The notes under the pieces were generated by a model that was not told where the DNA came from, made no database searches, and worked only from the letters and a program-made list of their open reading frames with translations. 5,407 nucleotides of DNA from an uncultured Nitrospina sp. (GTDB lineage Bacteria > Nitrospinota > Nitrospinia > Nitrospinales > VA-1), in NCBI GenBank assembly GCA_950072225.1, contig CATMOP010000163.1, positions 1 to 5,407 of the forward strand, in the 5' to 3' direction. The position numbers were made by a program, and so were the translations under genes. Below are positions 1 to 5,330 of this stretch, one piece after another (the stretch's first letter is position 1; each line of letters starts with the position of its first letter).

Positions 1-58
1 TCATCGGAAGGAATTTTCCCGCAATATCATCCGCTTAACAATCGCAGAGTCCTCACAG

Positions 59-841
59 TCAGGTGAGTTCAATAAAGGATGTGGCTTTGACCAGTTGATC
101 GGAGTTTTTCCATTGCAACTTATCCTGGGGAATGAGGAAGTCGCCCTCGGCATTACGGAAGGGGCGCCATTCCCGGTCCAGATAAACCTCGTTGGGTCTG
201 AATCTTGCTTTGTAAACCAGAGACGAATTTTCTGCAATGTAATAACCGAGATAAAAATATTTAATCCGGTTTTGCAGGGCATATTCCATTTGCTTTAATA
301 CGCTGAAGGTTCCCAAGCTCATTTTGTTGTCGGGAACCTGATAAAAAGTGTATATGGCAGAAAAAGACTGGGAAGTTTTGTCTGCCAGTGCAACCCCAAG
401 GAGCTTTCCATCAAGGTAATATTCGAATTCAATTCCGAAGGGTGTGTTGACATAAAAGGACAGCCTGAAGTTTTGTTTGTCTTCCACATCATCCTGCAAG
501 GAAAAAAACCTTTCCTTGTGAGTGAGATAAAGCTGGAACTTCTCTTCAGTATATCTGGGATCGCCGATCCTAACCTCAACATCCTTGCAGGAACTCAAAG
601 CCCGTTTCTGGTTCCGGGTTGGCTTGAACTCATCGGTCCGCACACGGATAGGAATGCACTGGTAGCAGTCCTGGCACCGGGGACGGAAAAAATAATCTCC
701 GAAATGACGCATGCCGTGAGCCAGCAGGTATTCGAACTCTACCTCAGAGACATCCTCAAGCAGGTATTCCTCGAACAGGGATTTCCGGTCTTTAAAATAC
801 CCGCATTGAAATGATCTTGAATCGATAAAATGGGCTAACAT
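59..841 (-). CDS. bpt: Bacterial arginyl/leucyl-tRNA--protein transferase (aspartate/glutamate leucyltransferase)
   Basis: Moves an amino acid from an aminoacyl-tRNA (leucine in characterised bacterial Bpt, arginine in eukaryotic ATE1) to N-terminal Asp or Glu of a protein, creating an N-degron for ClpS/ClpAP; cytosolic. Seen, numbering from GTG at 847: CGY at residues 15-17; the N-terminal cysteine motif FRPRCQDCYQC at 54-64 (C58, C61, C64); the GNAT-like C-terminal half with YTFYQVPD at 166-173, SLGTF at 177-181, YLGYYI at 199-204 and YKARFRPNE at 212-220. About 260 residues, a normal full length for the family. Start: GTG at 847 and ATG at 841 are both in frame; GGGGG at 851-855 is 9 bases from the ATG but only 3 from the GTG, so 841 is preferred. 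No clpS or clpA is in the window, and no terminator is visible after the stop. Family assignment is firm; donor specificity (Leu or Arg) is inferred from bacterial homologues. Confidence 0.95.
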   Translation of the reverse strand: MLAHFIDSRSFQCGYFKDRKSLFEEYLLEDVSEVEFEYLLAHGMRHFGDYFFRPRCQDCYQCIPIRVRTDEFKPTRNQKRALSSCKDVEVRIGDPRYTEEKFQLYLTHKERFFSLQDDVEDKQNFRLSFYVNTPFGIEFEYYLDGKLLGVALADKTSQSFSAIYTFYQVPDNKMSLGTFSVLKQMEYALQNRIKYFYLGYYIAENSSLVYKARFRPNEVYLDREWRPFRNAEGDFLIPQDKLQWKNSDQLVKATSFIELT

Positions 842-906
842 ATTCACCTACCCCCGTCCGATGGAGGGAAATCCCCAAAATTACGCATCTATAATCCTAA
901 CATTTT

Positions 907-935
907 ATATTATTTTTCATCCAGATGACACCCAA
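907..935 (-). promoter_or_regulatory. Candidate sigma-70 promoter for bpt
   Basis: Read on the minus strand: TTGGGT (930-935), a 17-base spacer, then TAATAT (907-912), about 65 bases before the bpt start in an AT-rich patch. The -35 matches only 3 of 6 consensus bases and the -10 4 of 6, so position and spacing are the main support. Confidence 0.3.
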
Positions 936-1113
936 GGATGAGAAATCTGAGGGTTATCCTCCTATTGTCGGTCTCCGGCATCCATGCGGATTGAAATTCC
1001 ACATGTTTTGTGCTTAACTTTCCCCGCACTTTGCTTACATGGACAGGACCTGAACAACGCTGAAACTTCTATAAACGTAAAAGCGCTCCCTTCGCTTGTG
1101 GAGATAGACCGGT

Positions 1114-1812
1114 TTGAAGGTATCGATCATCGTTCCCACCCTTAATGAAGAGTTGGTTCTGGAAAACACTCTGACACAAATCCAACAGCTTTCCCCTCAT
1201 GAGTTGATTGTCAGCGATGGAGGGAGTAGCGATGACACATGCAGAATCGCCGACAAATTTAGCTACCGTGTAATCACCGGCTCCACCGGTCGCGCCTTGC
1301 AAATGAACTCCGGTGCCAACGAAGCCACTGGGGACCTCCTGCTTTTTTTACATGCCGACAGCCGAATCGAACCGGAAAGTTACCGGAAAATGCTGGAATG
1401 CATGGAAAATCCTAAATGGATTGGGGGGGCGTTCACGCTCTGTATAGAATCCGGTAAATGGTCGCTCAAATTAATTGCCCTGCTAGCGAACATCCGCTCC
1501 AAATATTTTGGCCTCGCCTATGGAGATCAGGGATTCTTTGTCCGCAAAGAAGTTTTCAACGATATGAATGGATTCTCTCCAATTCCCATTTGCGAGGATC
1601 TTGATTTCTACTATCGCCTGAGAAAAAAGGGCTCCGTTATCCTTTTAAAGGAAAAGGCGCACACATCCCCAAGACGCTGGATCAATGAAGGAATATTTTT
1701 TACCACAGCCCGAAATTTCTTTATCGCAGTCTTATTCGGGTTAGGATTCCCACCACACATCCTGACCAAATGGTACCCCCTTAGTACCCCTTCGGGACAT
1801 GAACACAAGTGA
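1114..1812 (+). CDS. Family 2 glycosyltransferase, TIGR04283 type (arsenosugar / rSAM-selenodomain-associated)
   Basis: GT-A fold nucleotide-sugar transferase, probably cytosolic or membrane-peripheral. Seen: N-terminal SIIVPTLNEE (4-13), DGGSSD (35-40), the family signature TGRALQMNSGA (58-68), GD then LFLHADS (77-83) with the metal-binding HAD, GDQGFF (137-142), the acidic ED pair (161-162) and PRRW (186-189) near the end. The 232-residue length is usual. Start is TTG: an in-frame TAG at 1105-1107 excludes anything earlier, the conserved strand begins three codons later, and GGAG near 1099-1102 serves as ribosome site. Homologues are often named arsenosugar biosynthesis glycosyltransferase and often sit beside a TIGR04282 partner or a radical SAM gene; neither is here, so the acceptor is unknown. 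The last nine codons lie in a short repeat also found downstream of ald, so the C-terminal tail may be acquired sequence. Confidence 0.94.
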   Translation: MKVSIIVPTLNEELVLENTLTQIQQLSPHELIVSDGGSSDDTCRIADKFSYRVITGSTGRALQMNSGANEATGDLLLFLHADSRIEPESYRKMLECMENPKWIGGAFTLCIESGKWSLKLIALLANIRSKYFGLAYGDQGFFVRKEVFNDMNGFSPIPICEDLDFYYRLRKKGSVILLKEKAHTSPRRWINEGIFFTTARNFFIAVLFGLGFPPHILTKWYPLSTPSGHEHK

Positions 1813-1847
1813 AGAGAGGTATCACGCAGGGGTGGCAGATAGCAAGG
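1785..1847 (+). repeat. Intergenic repeat, copy 1 (overlaps end of glycosyltransferase)
   Basis: Contains TACCCCTTCGGG (1785-1796), ATCACGCA (1821-1828) and GGTGGCAGATAGCAAGG (1831-1847). The first two blocks recur in the same order at 4276-4287 and 4310-4317, with spacing differing by two bases; the third recurs with three changes at 4254-4270, but there it precedes the other two. Direct comparison by eye only; total identity over the unit is modest outside the blocks. Confidence 0.5.
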
Positions 1848-1901
1848 ACTCTTTGAGGCGAGTCGGATCTTTGGTCGCCAAATTGAGCTATTGCCAGTCG
1901 G

Positions 1902-1918
1902 CCCCACGCCTAGTGGGG
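1902..1918. terminator. GC hairpin between converging genes; possible bidirectional terminator
   Basis: CCCCAC and GTGGGG pair perfectly (6 bp) around a five-base loop GCCTA. It lies 90 bases after the glycosyltransferase stop and directly after the stop of the minus-strand 42-codon gene. There is no T run on either side, so a canonical intrinsic terminator is not proven; it could instead protect 3' ends or be part of the repeat-rich spacer. Confidence 0.35.
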
Positions 1919-1920
1919 GG

Positions 1921-2049
1921 TTAAATGACCTCGGTGAATACCAGAATCATCCAGATTACCAGAACGACATTGAAGACCACCCCAACATGGAAAAATATAT
2001 TAAAAAATCGGCTGTAGGTAAATTTATAATTTTGTTTCGTTTCGCTCAT
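1921..2049 (-). CDS. Small single-pass membrane protein (42 aa), downstream of LRR gene
   Basis: Unrecognised; no function can be named. The frame reads ATG to TAA with 42 residues. Residues 1-14 are polar and basic (starts MSETKQNYKF, then R14); residues about 15-38 are strongly hydrophobic with VGVVFNVVLVIWMILVF at 22-38, enough for one membrane helix; it ends TEVI. Basic residues before the helix predict an N-inside orientation. The ATG is three bases after the TGA of the LRR gene, in the same frame, which points to co-transcription and translational coupling; the Shine-Dalgarno is weak (GGTGATGG inside the end of the LRR gene). A hairpin at 1902-1918 follows the stop. Support is the hydrophobic pattern, the tight spacing and an otherwise gene-free interval. 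Could be chance, but a random frame with clean helix architecture at this position is unlikely. Confidence 0.62.
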   Translation of the reverse strand: MSETKQNYKFTYSRFFNIFFHVGVVFNVVLVIWMILVFTEVI

Positions 2050-2052
2050 GGT

Positions 2053-2865
2053 TCAGTCCATCACCAGGGTAGTTAAGCGTTTTGCCAGATCGGATCCGCG
2101 GATAATCTTGCGCACAGGACGTTCTATAAAGTTTAGACTCATATATAGCCGTTCCAGATTCATAAAAGTCTGCGACTCCGCTATCGCTTTACCGCCCTCA
2201 TCGCGGATCTCATTTCGCCAGATACTCAGAACATTCAAGTTTCTCAAGCTTGCAGATTTTGCCAGGGCAATAGCCCCTGCATCTCCCATTTTGTTCGAGC
2301 ATAAATACAGTTTTTTCAGATCAGTTAATTGCGGGCTTTCTGCAATCGCCTGGATTCCTGCATCGCCGATCCCGGTACTGTCGAGATGGAGCGCCTGCAA
2401 ACGTGGCAGTTGCTCCGAATAGGCCACAGCCCGTGCCCCCTCTGGACCAATGGGATTCGAGTCCAGAAACAGAATTTCCAGGTTTTTCAGATTGAGGGAA
2501 CTGGCCAGCATTTCGGCACCCTGGGGTCCGATATTATTGGCTTCCAGCATCAGGCATTTCAGGTTTTTCAATAATTCGGCGTTAGCCAGAATTTTGGCCT
2601 CTTCATCGCCTATGATATTGTGGTTGAGGTAAAGCGAGGTGAGCCCGGTCAACCCCTTAACCTTGCTGAGGATTTCTATCGACTCCCCGCAAAGCTGGTT
2701 CTGGCTGAGAAAAAGCTGTTTCACCGAAGACAGGTCTTCGGCTTCGCAAAGCAGGCGCATTTCTTCCGGCCCGATATTTTTATCCTCCAGATCCAGAAGT
2801 TCCCCATCGGGCGTTAAATTTGCCAGAATGGTTTGCTCGAATTTAGTTTTCACGACCTCTTCCAA
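2053..2865 (-). CDS. Leucine-rich repeat protein, ribonuclease-inhibitor type
   Basis: 270 residues with no signal peptide, membrane segment or enzymatic domain, so a cytosolic protein-binding scaffold is inferred. After a 20-residue polar N-terminus and a partial repeat (about 22-44), residues 45-260 form eight units of exactly 27 residues with no insertions (starting at 45, 72, 99, 126, 153, 180, 207 and 234). The consensus is LxxLxxLxLxxNxIGxxGAxxLAxS, the pattern of ribonuclease-inhibitor-like LRRs; the last unit has degenerated and residues 261-270 cap it. Start: TTG at 2863-2865 with AGGAG ten bases upstream; an in-frame stop lies at 2890-2892 and no ATG lies between. A GTG four codons later is an alternative but has a badly spaced site. 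It is followed after three bases by the small membrane protein gene, possibly a functional pair. The binding partner is unknown. Confidence 0.93.
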   Translation of the reverse strand: MEEVVKTKFEQTILANLTPDGELLDLEDKNIGPEEMRLLCEAEDLSSVKQLFLSQNQLCGESIEILSKVKGLTGLTSLYLNHNIIGDEEAKILANAELLKNLKCLMLEANNIGPQGAEMLASSLNLKNLEILFLDSNPIGPEGARAVAYSEQLPRLQALHLDSTGIGDAGIQAIAESPQLTDLKKLYLCSNKMGDAGAIALAKSASLRNLNVLSIWRNEIRDEGGKAIAESQTFMNLERLYMSLNFIERPVRKIIRGSDLAKRLTTLVMD

Positions 2866-2917
2866 CAGAGAATGACTCCTATGAATAGCTCAATAATGGT
2901 TTGTCGGGGTTTTCTGT

Positions 2918-2946
2918 ACTTTAAAGGATTTCATTTAAAAGATCAA
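2918..2946 (-). promoter_or_regulatory. Candidate sigma-70 promoter for LRR operon
   Basis: On the minus strand TTGATC (2941-2946), a 17-base spacer and TAAAGT (2918-2923); each box matches 4 of 6 consensus bases. Transcription would begin near 2911, giving a leader of about 45 bases with AGGAG before the TTG start. Confidence 0.35.
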
Positions 2947-2960
2947 ACACCTGTTCGGCT

Positions 2961-2983
2961 TTCCTTTATACTTATAAAAGGAA
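2961..2983. promoter_or_regulatory. Imperfect palindrome upstream of ald; candidate operator overlapping a -10 box
   Basis: TTCCTTTATA (2961-2970) is mirrored by TATAAAAGGAA (2973-2983) around CT, with one extra A in the right arm. The -10-like sequences TATACT (2967-2972) and TATAAA (2973-2978) lie inside it, 40-50 bases before the ald start, so a protein bound here would block transcription. No good -35 is visible for either box, so the exact promoter is unclear. It lies between two divergent genes and could serve either. Confidence 0.4.
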
Positions 2984-3017
2984 CCAAATCACAAAGCAGA
3001 CAAACGGGAGTGATGAA

Positions 3018-4127
3018 ATGATCGTTGGAGTTCCCAAAGAAATCAAGACCGATGAATATCGGGTATCTATGACCCCCGCCGGTGTTCACGACCTGGTTGC
3101 TCGGGGCCATAAAGTTTTACTGGAAGATTTGGCTGGAGAGGGTAGCGGCATCACCAATCAGAATTATTTGGAGCAGGGAGCCGAAATCGTTTCCCACCAG
3201 GAAATATTTGCCCAGTCAGAAATGATCATAAAAGTCAAAGAACCTCTGCCTGAAGAATATAGTCTTCTCCGCGAAGGACAGATCCTTTACACCTATCTTC
3301 ATCTGGCCCCGGCTCCCGAATTGACCCAGGCTCTACTAGATCAAAAAATCGTCGGCATCGCTTACGAAACTGTACAATTGCCAGACCGTTCCCTGCCTCT
3401 TCTCATCCCCATGAGCGAGGTTGCAGGACGCATGGCCATACACGAAGGCGCAAAATATCTTGAACGCGAAAATGGCGGACGGGGCATTCTGCTCGGCGGT
3501 GTGCCCGGTGTCGACCCCGGCCATGTGGTGATCATCGGGGGAGGTGTTGTTGGGGCCAACGCCGCAAAAATGGCTATCGGCACCGGAGCCCAAGTCACAC
3601 TGCTTGATGTCAACCTGCCACGCCTTCGTTATCTCGACGATATTCACGGAAGCCGACTCAAACCCCTGATGTCGAACCAGTTCAATTTACTGGAATCACT
3701 CCGCACGGCGGATCTGGTTATCGGTGCTGTCCTCATCCCCGGCGCCAAGGCTCCGTGCCTCATTACCCGCGAAATGCTGACCCAAATGCAGAAAGGTTCG
3801 GTCGTAGTCGATGTCGGAATCGATCAGGGAGGTGTCCTCGAAACTTCGCGCCCAACCACACATAGTAATCCCATTTTTGAAATCGAAGGGGTGATCCATT
3901 ATTGTGTAACCAATATGCCGGGAGCCCTGGCGCGAACATCGACTTTCGCGCTCACCAACGCCACCTTTCCATATGCCCTGGCGCTGGCCGAAAAAGGATA
4001 TCGGCAAGCGATGAAAGAAGACCCGGCCTTAAGAGCTGGACTCAATATTTGTCTTGGAACCGTGACCCACCCGGAAGTCGCTAAAGCACTGGGCAAAGAA
4101 TTCACCCCAGCTGAAAATTTTTGCTGA
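3018..4127 (+). CDS. ald: Alanine dehydrogenase
   Basis: NAD-dependent oxidative deamination of L-alanine to pyruvate and ammonium, reversible (EC 1.4.1.1); cytosolic, usually a hexamer. Seen: 369 residues, the full family length; N-terminal MIVGVPKEIK with R15 for carboxylate binding; KVKEP with K74; TYLHLAP with the catalytic H95; PMSEVAGRMA at 131-140; the Rossmann loop GGGVVG at 174-179 with D197 at the end of the second strand, which fits NAD rather than NADP; VDVGIDQGG with catalytic D269; CVTNMPGA at 296-303; TSTFALTNAT at 307-316. All known catalytic residues are kept. The ATG is preceded by GGGAG at 3006-3010, about 7 bases away. It stands alone, divergent from the LRR gene, with a palindrome overlapping likely -10 sequences; no Lrp-family regulator gene is adjacent. 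Likely role: alanine use as nitrogen/carbon source or ammonium assimilation into alanine. Confidence 0.98.
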   Translation: MIVGVPKEIKTDEYRVSMTPAGVHDLVARGHKVLLEDLAGEGSGITNQNYLEQGAEIVSHQEIFAQSEMIIKVKEPLPEEYSLLREGQILYTYLHLAPAPELTQALLDQKIVGIAYETVQLPDRSLPLLIPMSEVAGRMAIHEGAKYLERENGGRGILLGGVPGVDPGHVVIIGGGVVGANAAKMAIGTGAQVTLLDVNLPRLRYLDDIHGSRLKPLMSNQFNLLESLRTADLVIGAVLIPGAKAPCLITREMLTQMQKGSVVVDVGIDQGGVLETSRPTTHSNPIFEIEGVIHYCVTNMPGALARTSTFALTNATFPYALALAEKGYRQAMKEDPALRAGLNICLGTVTHPEVAKALGKEFTPAENFC

Positions 4128-4129
4128 CC

Positions 4130-4240
4130 ACTCGCCGTGGGGTGGCAGTGTGTAATCGCTTTATATGCGAGCAGAGAGTTCTCTCGGCTTTACGGGCCAT
4201 TGCCCAGTTGCCTCCTCTGTCCAGGGGCAACTCGCCGTGG
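4130..4240 (+). repeat. Direct repeat ACTCGCCGTGG, two copies 100 bases apart
   Basis: The 11-mer occurs at 4130-4140, two bases after the ald stop codon, and at 4230-4240. Copy 1 is followed at once by GGTGGCA; copy 2 by 13 GC-rich bases and then GGTGGCA, as if a short hairpin-forming piece were inserted or lost. Confidence 0.6.
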
Positions 4241-4253
4241 CCGGCGAGCCGCC

Positions 4254-4317
4254 GGTGGCAAATGACAAGGTTTTTTACCCCTTCGGGGCGTGAAAGTATT
4301 GATGGGAAAATCACGCA
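4254..4317 (+). repeat. Intergenic repeat, copy 2 (between ald and the 4451 gene)
   Basis: Contains GGTGGCAAATGACAAGG (4254-4270), TACCCCTTCGGG (4276-4287) and AATCACGCA (4309-4317), matching the blocks at 1831-1847, 1785-1796 and 1821-1828. The block order is permuted relative to copy 1, as expected if both derive from a longer or tandem unit. GCGTGA and TCACGC inside it form a 6-bp stem. Confidence 0.5.
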
Positions 4318-4342
4318 TACCCTAAAAGGGTACAATGGCGCA

Positions 4343-4371
4343 TTGGCCAAGATAATGTTTGCCGATAAAAT
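4343..4371 (+). promoter_or_regulatory. Candidate sigma-70 promoter for the 4451 gene
   Basis: TTGGCC (4343-4348, 4 of 6), a 17-base spacer and TAAAAT (4366-4371, 5 of 6). Transcription would start near 4378, leaving a leader of about 73 bases. Confidence 0.4.
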
Positions 4372-4450
4372 AAACATGCACTTCCAAAAGGTTTCTTATA
4401 AGATACGAGAATACTCTGTATGTGGATTTAAATAATGAGGAAAAACGGCA

Positions 4451-4912
4451 ATGAGTACGGAGACTAGAGATTTTCATTTCAATGTAAACGTTCGCACGAA
4501 TAGTGGTTCAAAAGCCACAATGGCAAACAATGAGAGCTCGTTTCTTCGTGCTATGGAAATCCAGGAACGTAAGCAGGAAAAGAAAGAGTTGGAAAAACTG
4601 GAGGAAGAAAAAATTGCTGTGGCCCAAGCACCTGTAGAAAGCGCTGAACCTGTGACAAGCCCCGAGGAAACCCCAGCTGTTCAGGAAGAAGCCCCGGGGT
4701 CCGCCAATGCTCACGCTGAACCCGCACCGACCGCTCAGGCAGAAGCGGCTGATACCCCGCCTGCAACACCTGCTGAACCGCCTGCTCCCAAACCAGCGGG
4801 TGGAAATGTACCGACTCCACAACCTCCAAGAGAATTCACCGCAGAGGAAAAGGCCGCTATGCTGAAACGGGCCAAGGCCCATGCCGCAGAAGTCCGAGCA
4901 AGAAAAAAATAA
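4451..4912 (+). CDS. Pro/Ala/Glu-rich protein of unknown function
   Basis: 153 residues, not recognised. It has three parts: a polar N-terminus (1-30) with FHFNVNVRTNSGS; a charged stretch at about 33-58 rich in Glu and Lys that should form a helix or short coiled coil; a Pro/Ala/Glu-rich, probably disordered linker at about 59-127; and a basic C-terminal helix from FTAEEKAAML (129-138) to the ending RARKK. No signal peptide or membrane helix, so cytosolic. ATG with AGGA at 4438-4441 nine bases upstream, plus a candidate promoter, supports a real gene. The layout of linker plus basic tail would suit binding to nucleic acid, ribosome or membrane surface, but that is speculation. It converges on the PAS frame with only 44 bases between them. 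Confidence 0.75.
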   Translation: MSTETRDFHFNVNVRTNSGSKATMANNESSFLRAMEIQERKQEKKELEKLEEEKIAVAQAPVESAEPVTSPEETPAVQEEAPGSANAHAEPAPTAQAEAADTPPATPAEPPAPKPAGGNVPTPQPPREFTAEEKAAMLKRAKAHAAEVRARKK

Positions 4913-4947
4913 ATAAGTGAAATTTGAGAAAAGGGCTAAGGGCTAAA

Positions 4948-4974
4948 GGAAAAAATCTATACTGCTCTTTTTCC
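4948..4974. terminator. Weak hairpin between converging genes
   Basis: GGAAAAA (4948-4954) pairs with TTTTTCC (4968-4974) around a 13-base loop. The stem is mostly A-T and overlaps the stop of the minus-strand PAS frame, so it is at best a weak terminator. GGGCTAAGGGCTAA just upstream (4933-4946) is a 7-base tandem duplication. Confidence 0.25.
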
Positions 4975-5253
4975 CACACAAAGAGTTTCTAAAAACTTCT
5001 TATCCACATTATTCTTGAAAACGTCCTCATCCAAAACGTTCCAGAGGCCCACACTATCAACAAGAATTGTCTGGGTGGACATTTCTACAACCTGACTCAC
5101 CTCATCACTGAGTTTCAATTTCACCTCAAGATCGGTGATCGCCAGCGGACCAACATGTCTGGTGGCAAGATCTTTTAGAAGGTTTTCTTTATTATCTGAT
5201 TCGACCAATTCGCCGATAGGCCGACCCACCAGTTGATCGGGGTCATAACCCAA
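4957..5253 (-). CDS. PAS-domain protein, 5'-truncated at a tRNA junction
   Basis: Residues GYDPDQLVGRPIGELV near the start match the middle of a PAS sensory domain, just after the usual N-terminal beta strands and the helix ending in (M)LGY. The rest of the frame (about 98 codons from the TTG at 5251-5253) runs through a PAS-like beta region (LEVKLKL, then VVEMSTQTILVD) to a TAG at 4957-4959, with no kinase, cyclase or receiver domain after it. The first part of the PAS fold is missing: 12 bases upstream of the TTG codon is an in-frame stop (5260-5262), and that sequence is the 3' half of an initiator tRNA. There is no ribosome site before the TTG, so this is better read as a gene remnant than a whole gene. 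Ligand and output partner cannot be told. PAS assignment rests on a short motif. Confidence 0.65.
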   Translation of the reverse strand: MGYDPDQLVGRPIGELVESDNKENLLKDLATRHVGPLAITDLEVKLKLSDEVSQVVEMSTQTILVDSVGLWNVLDEDVFKNNVDKKFLETLCVGKRAV

Positions 5254-5286
5254 AGGTCGTCAGTTCAAATCTGGCCCCCGCTACCA
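5243..5286 (+). tRNA. 3' half of initiator tRNA-Met (CAT); 5' half missing
   Basis: Starting at the anticodon loop: T33, anticodon CAT (5244-5246), AA, 3' anticodon strand CCCAA (5249-5253), variable loop AGGTC (5254-5258), T stem GTCAG/CTGGC (5259-5263, 5271-5275) around TTCAAAT, 3' acceptor strand CCCCGCT (5276-5282), discriminator A and encoded CCA (5284-5286). The CCC of the anticodon stem and the whole T-arm/acceptor text closely match bacterial fMet tRNA. No matching 5' acceptor strand (GCGGGG-type) or D arm precedes it; there the sequence codes for the PAS domain instead. AGTTGATCGGGG (5231-5242) resembles the fMet 5' anticodon arm but has mismatches, including C28-A42. It cannot make a functional tRNA. 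Confidence 0.85.
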
Positions 5287-5294
5287 ATAAGGAC

Positions 5295-5330
5295 AAGGGT
5301 TTGCGAGTTTTCTCGTAAACCCTTTTTCTT
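5295..5330 (+). terminator. Intrinsic terminator after the tRNA fragment
   Basis: A 13-bp stem with one G-T pair, AAGGGTTTGCGAG (5295-5307) and CTCGTAAACCCTT (5312-5324), closes a TTTT loop and runs into TTTTTCTT (5323-5330). It starts 8 bases after the encoded CCA, the normal place for a terminator of a single tRNA gene, so the right flank looks like the native downstream side of the fMet tRNA gene. Confidence 0.87.

Larger units (their letters stand above)
4128..4450. other. 323-base gene-free spacer, rich in hairpins and short repeats
   Basis: No convincing gene. It holds an 11-base direct repeat, a second copy of the intergenic repeat, a run of short hairpins and a candidate promoter near its right end. 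Hairpins visible: AGTTGCC with GGCAACT (4206-4232, extended by CCT/AGG inside), TCGCCG/CGGCGA (4233-4248), CCGGCG/CGCCGG (4241-4255), CCCC/GGGG around TTC (4278-4288), GCGTGA/TCACGC (4288-4316) and TACCCT/AGGGTA (4318-4332). The two GC hairpins at 4233-4248 and 4241-4255 overlap and exclude each other. No hairpin is followed directly by a T run, so the ald terminator is not identified; TTTTTT at 4271-4276 is 15 bases beyond the nearest stem. Confidence 0.6.

Noticed and set aside
934..990. Frame coding for MRNLRVILLLSVSG, signal-peptide-like, between bpt and the glycosyltransferase
   Set aside because: It stops after 18 codons, AAGG abuts the ATG with no spacing, and nothing in frame follows.
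925..1017. 30-codon plus-strand frame from ATG at 925
   Set aside because: No ribosome site and no recognisable pattern; it lies across the likely bpt promoter.
1799..1924. A 41-residue plus-strand frame starting inside the end of the glycosyltransferase
   Set aside because: No ribosome site, and it overlaps the repeat copy and the hairpin at 1902-1918.
2041..2875. Tandem DNA repeats or a CRISPR-like array, suggested by the 81-base period
   Set aside because: The period is that of the 27-residue LRR units in the coding frame; units differ too much in DNA sequence and have no spacer structure.
2873..3021. A 49-codon plus-strand frame from ATG at 2873 whose TGA overlaps the ald ATG in an ATGA
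   Set aside because: The overlap looks like translational coupling, but there is no ribosome site at 2873, the composition is not protein-like, and the frame spans both candidate regulatory sites between the divergent genes.
4165..4293. A 42-codon plus-strand frame from ATG at 4165, ending YPFGA, and a longer overlapping frame from TTG at 4121
   Set aside because: Both run through the repeats and hairpins, lack ribosome sites and are Arg- or Pro-rich as expected of GC-rich non-coding DNA.
5170..5286. A complete initiator tRNA
   Set aside because: No 5' acceptor strand complementary to CCCCGCT and no D arm within the needed distance; C28-A42 mismatch in the anticodon stem.
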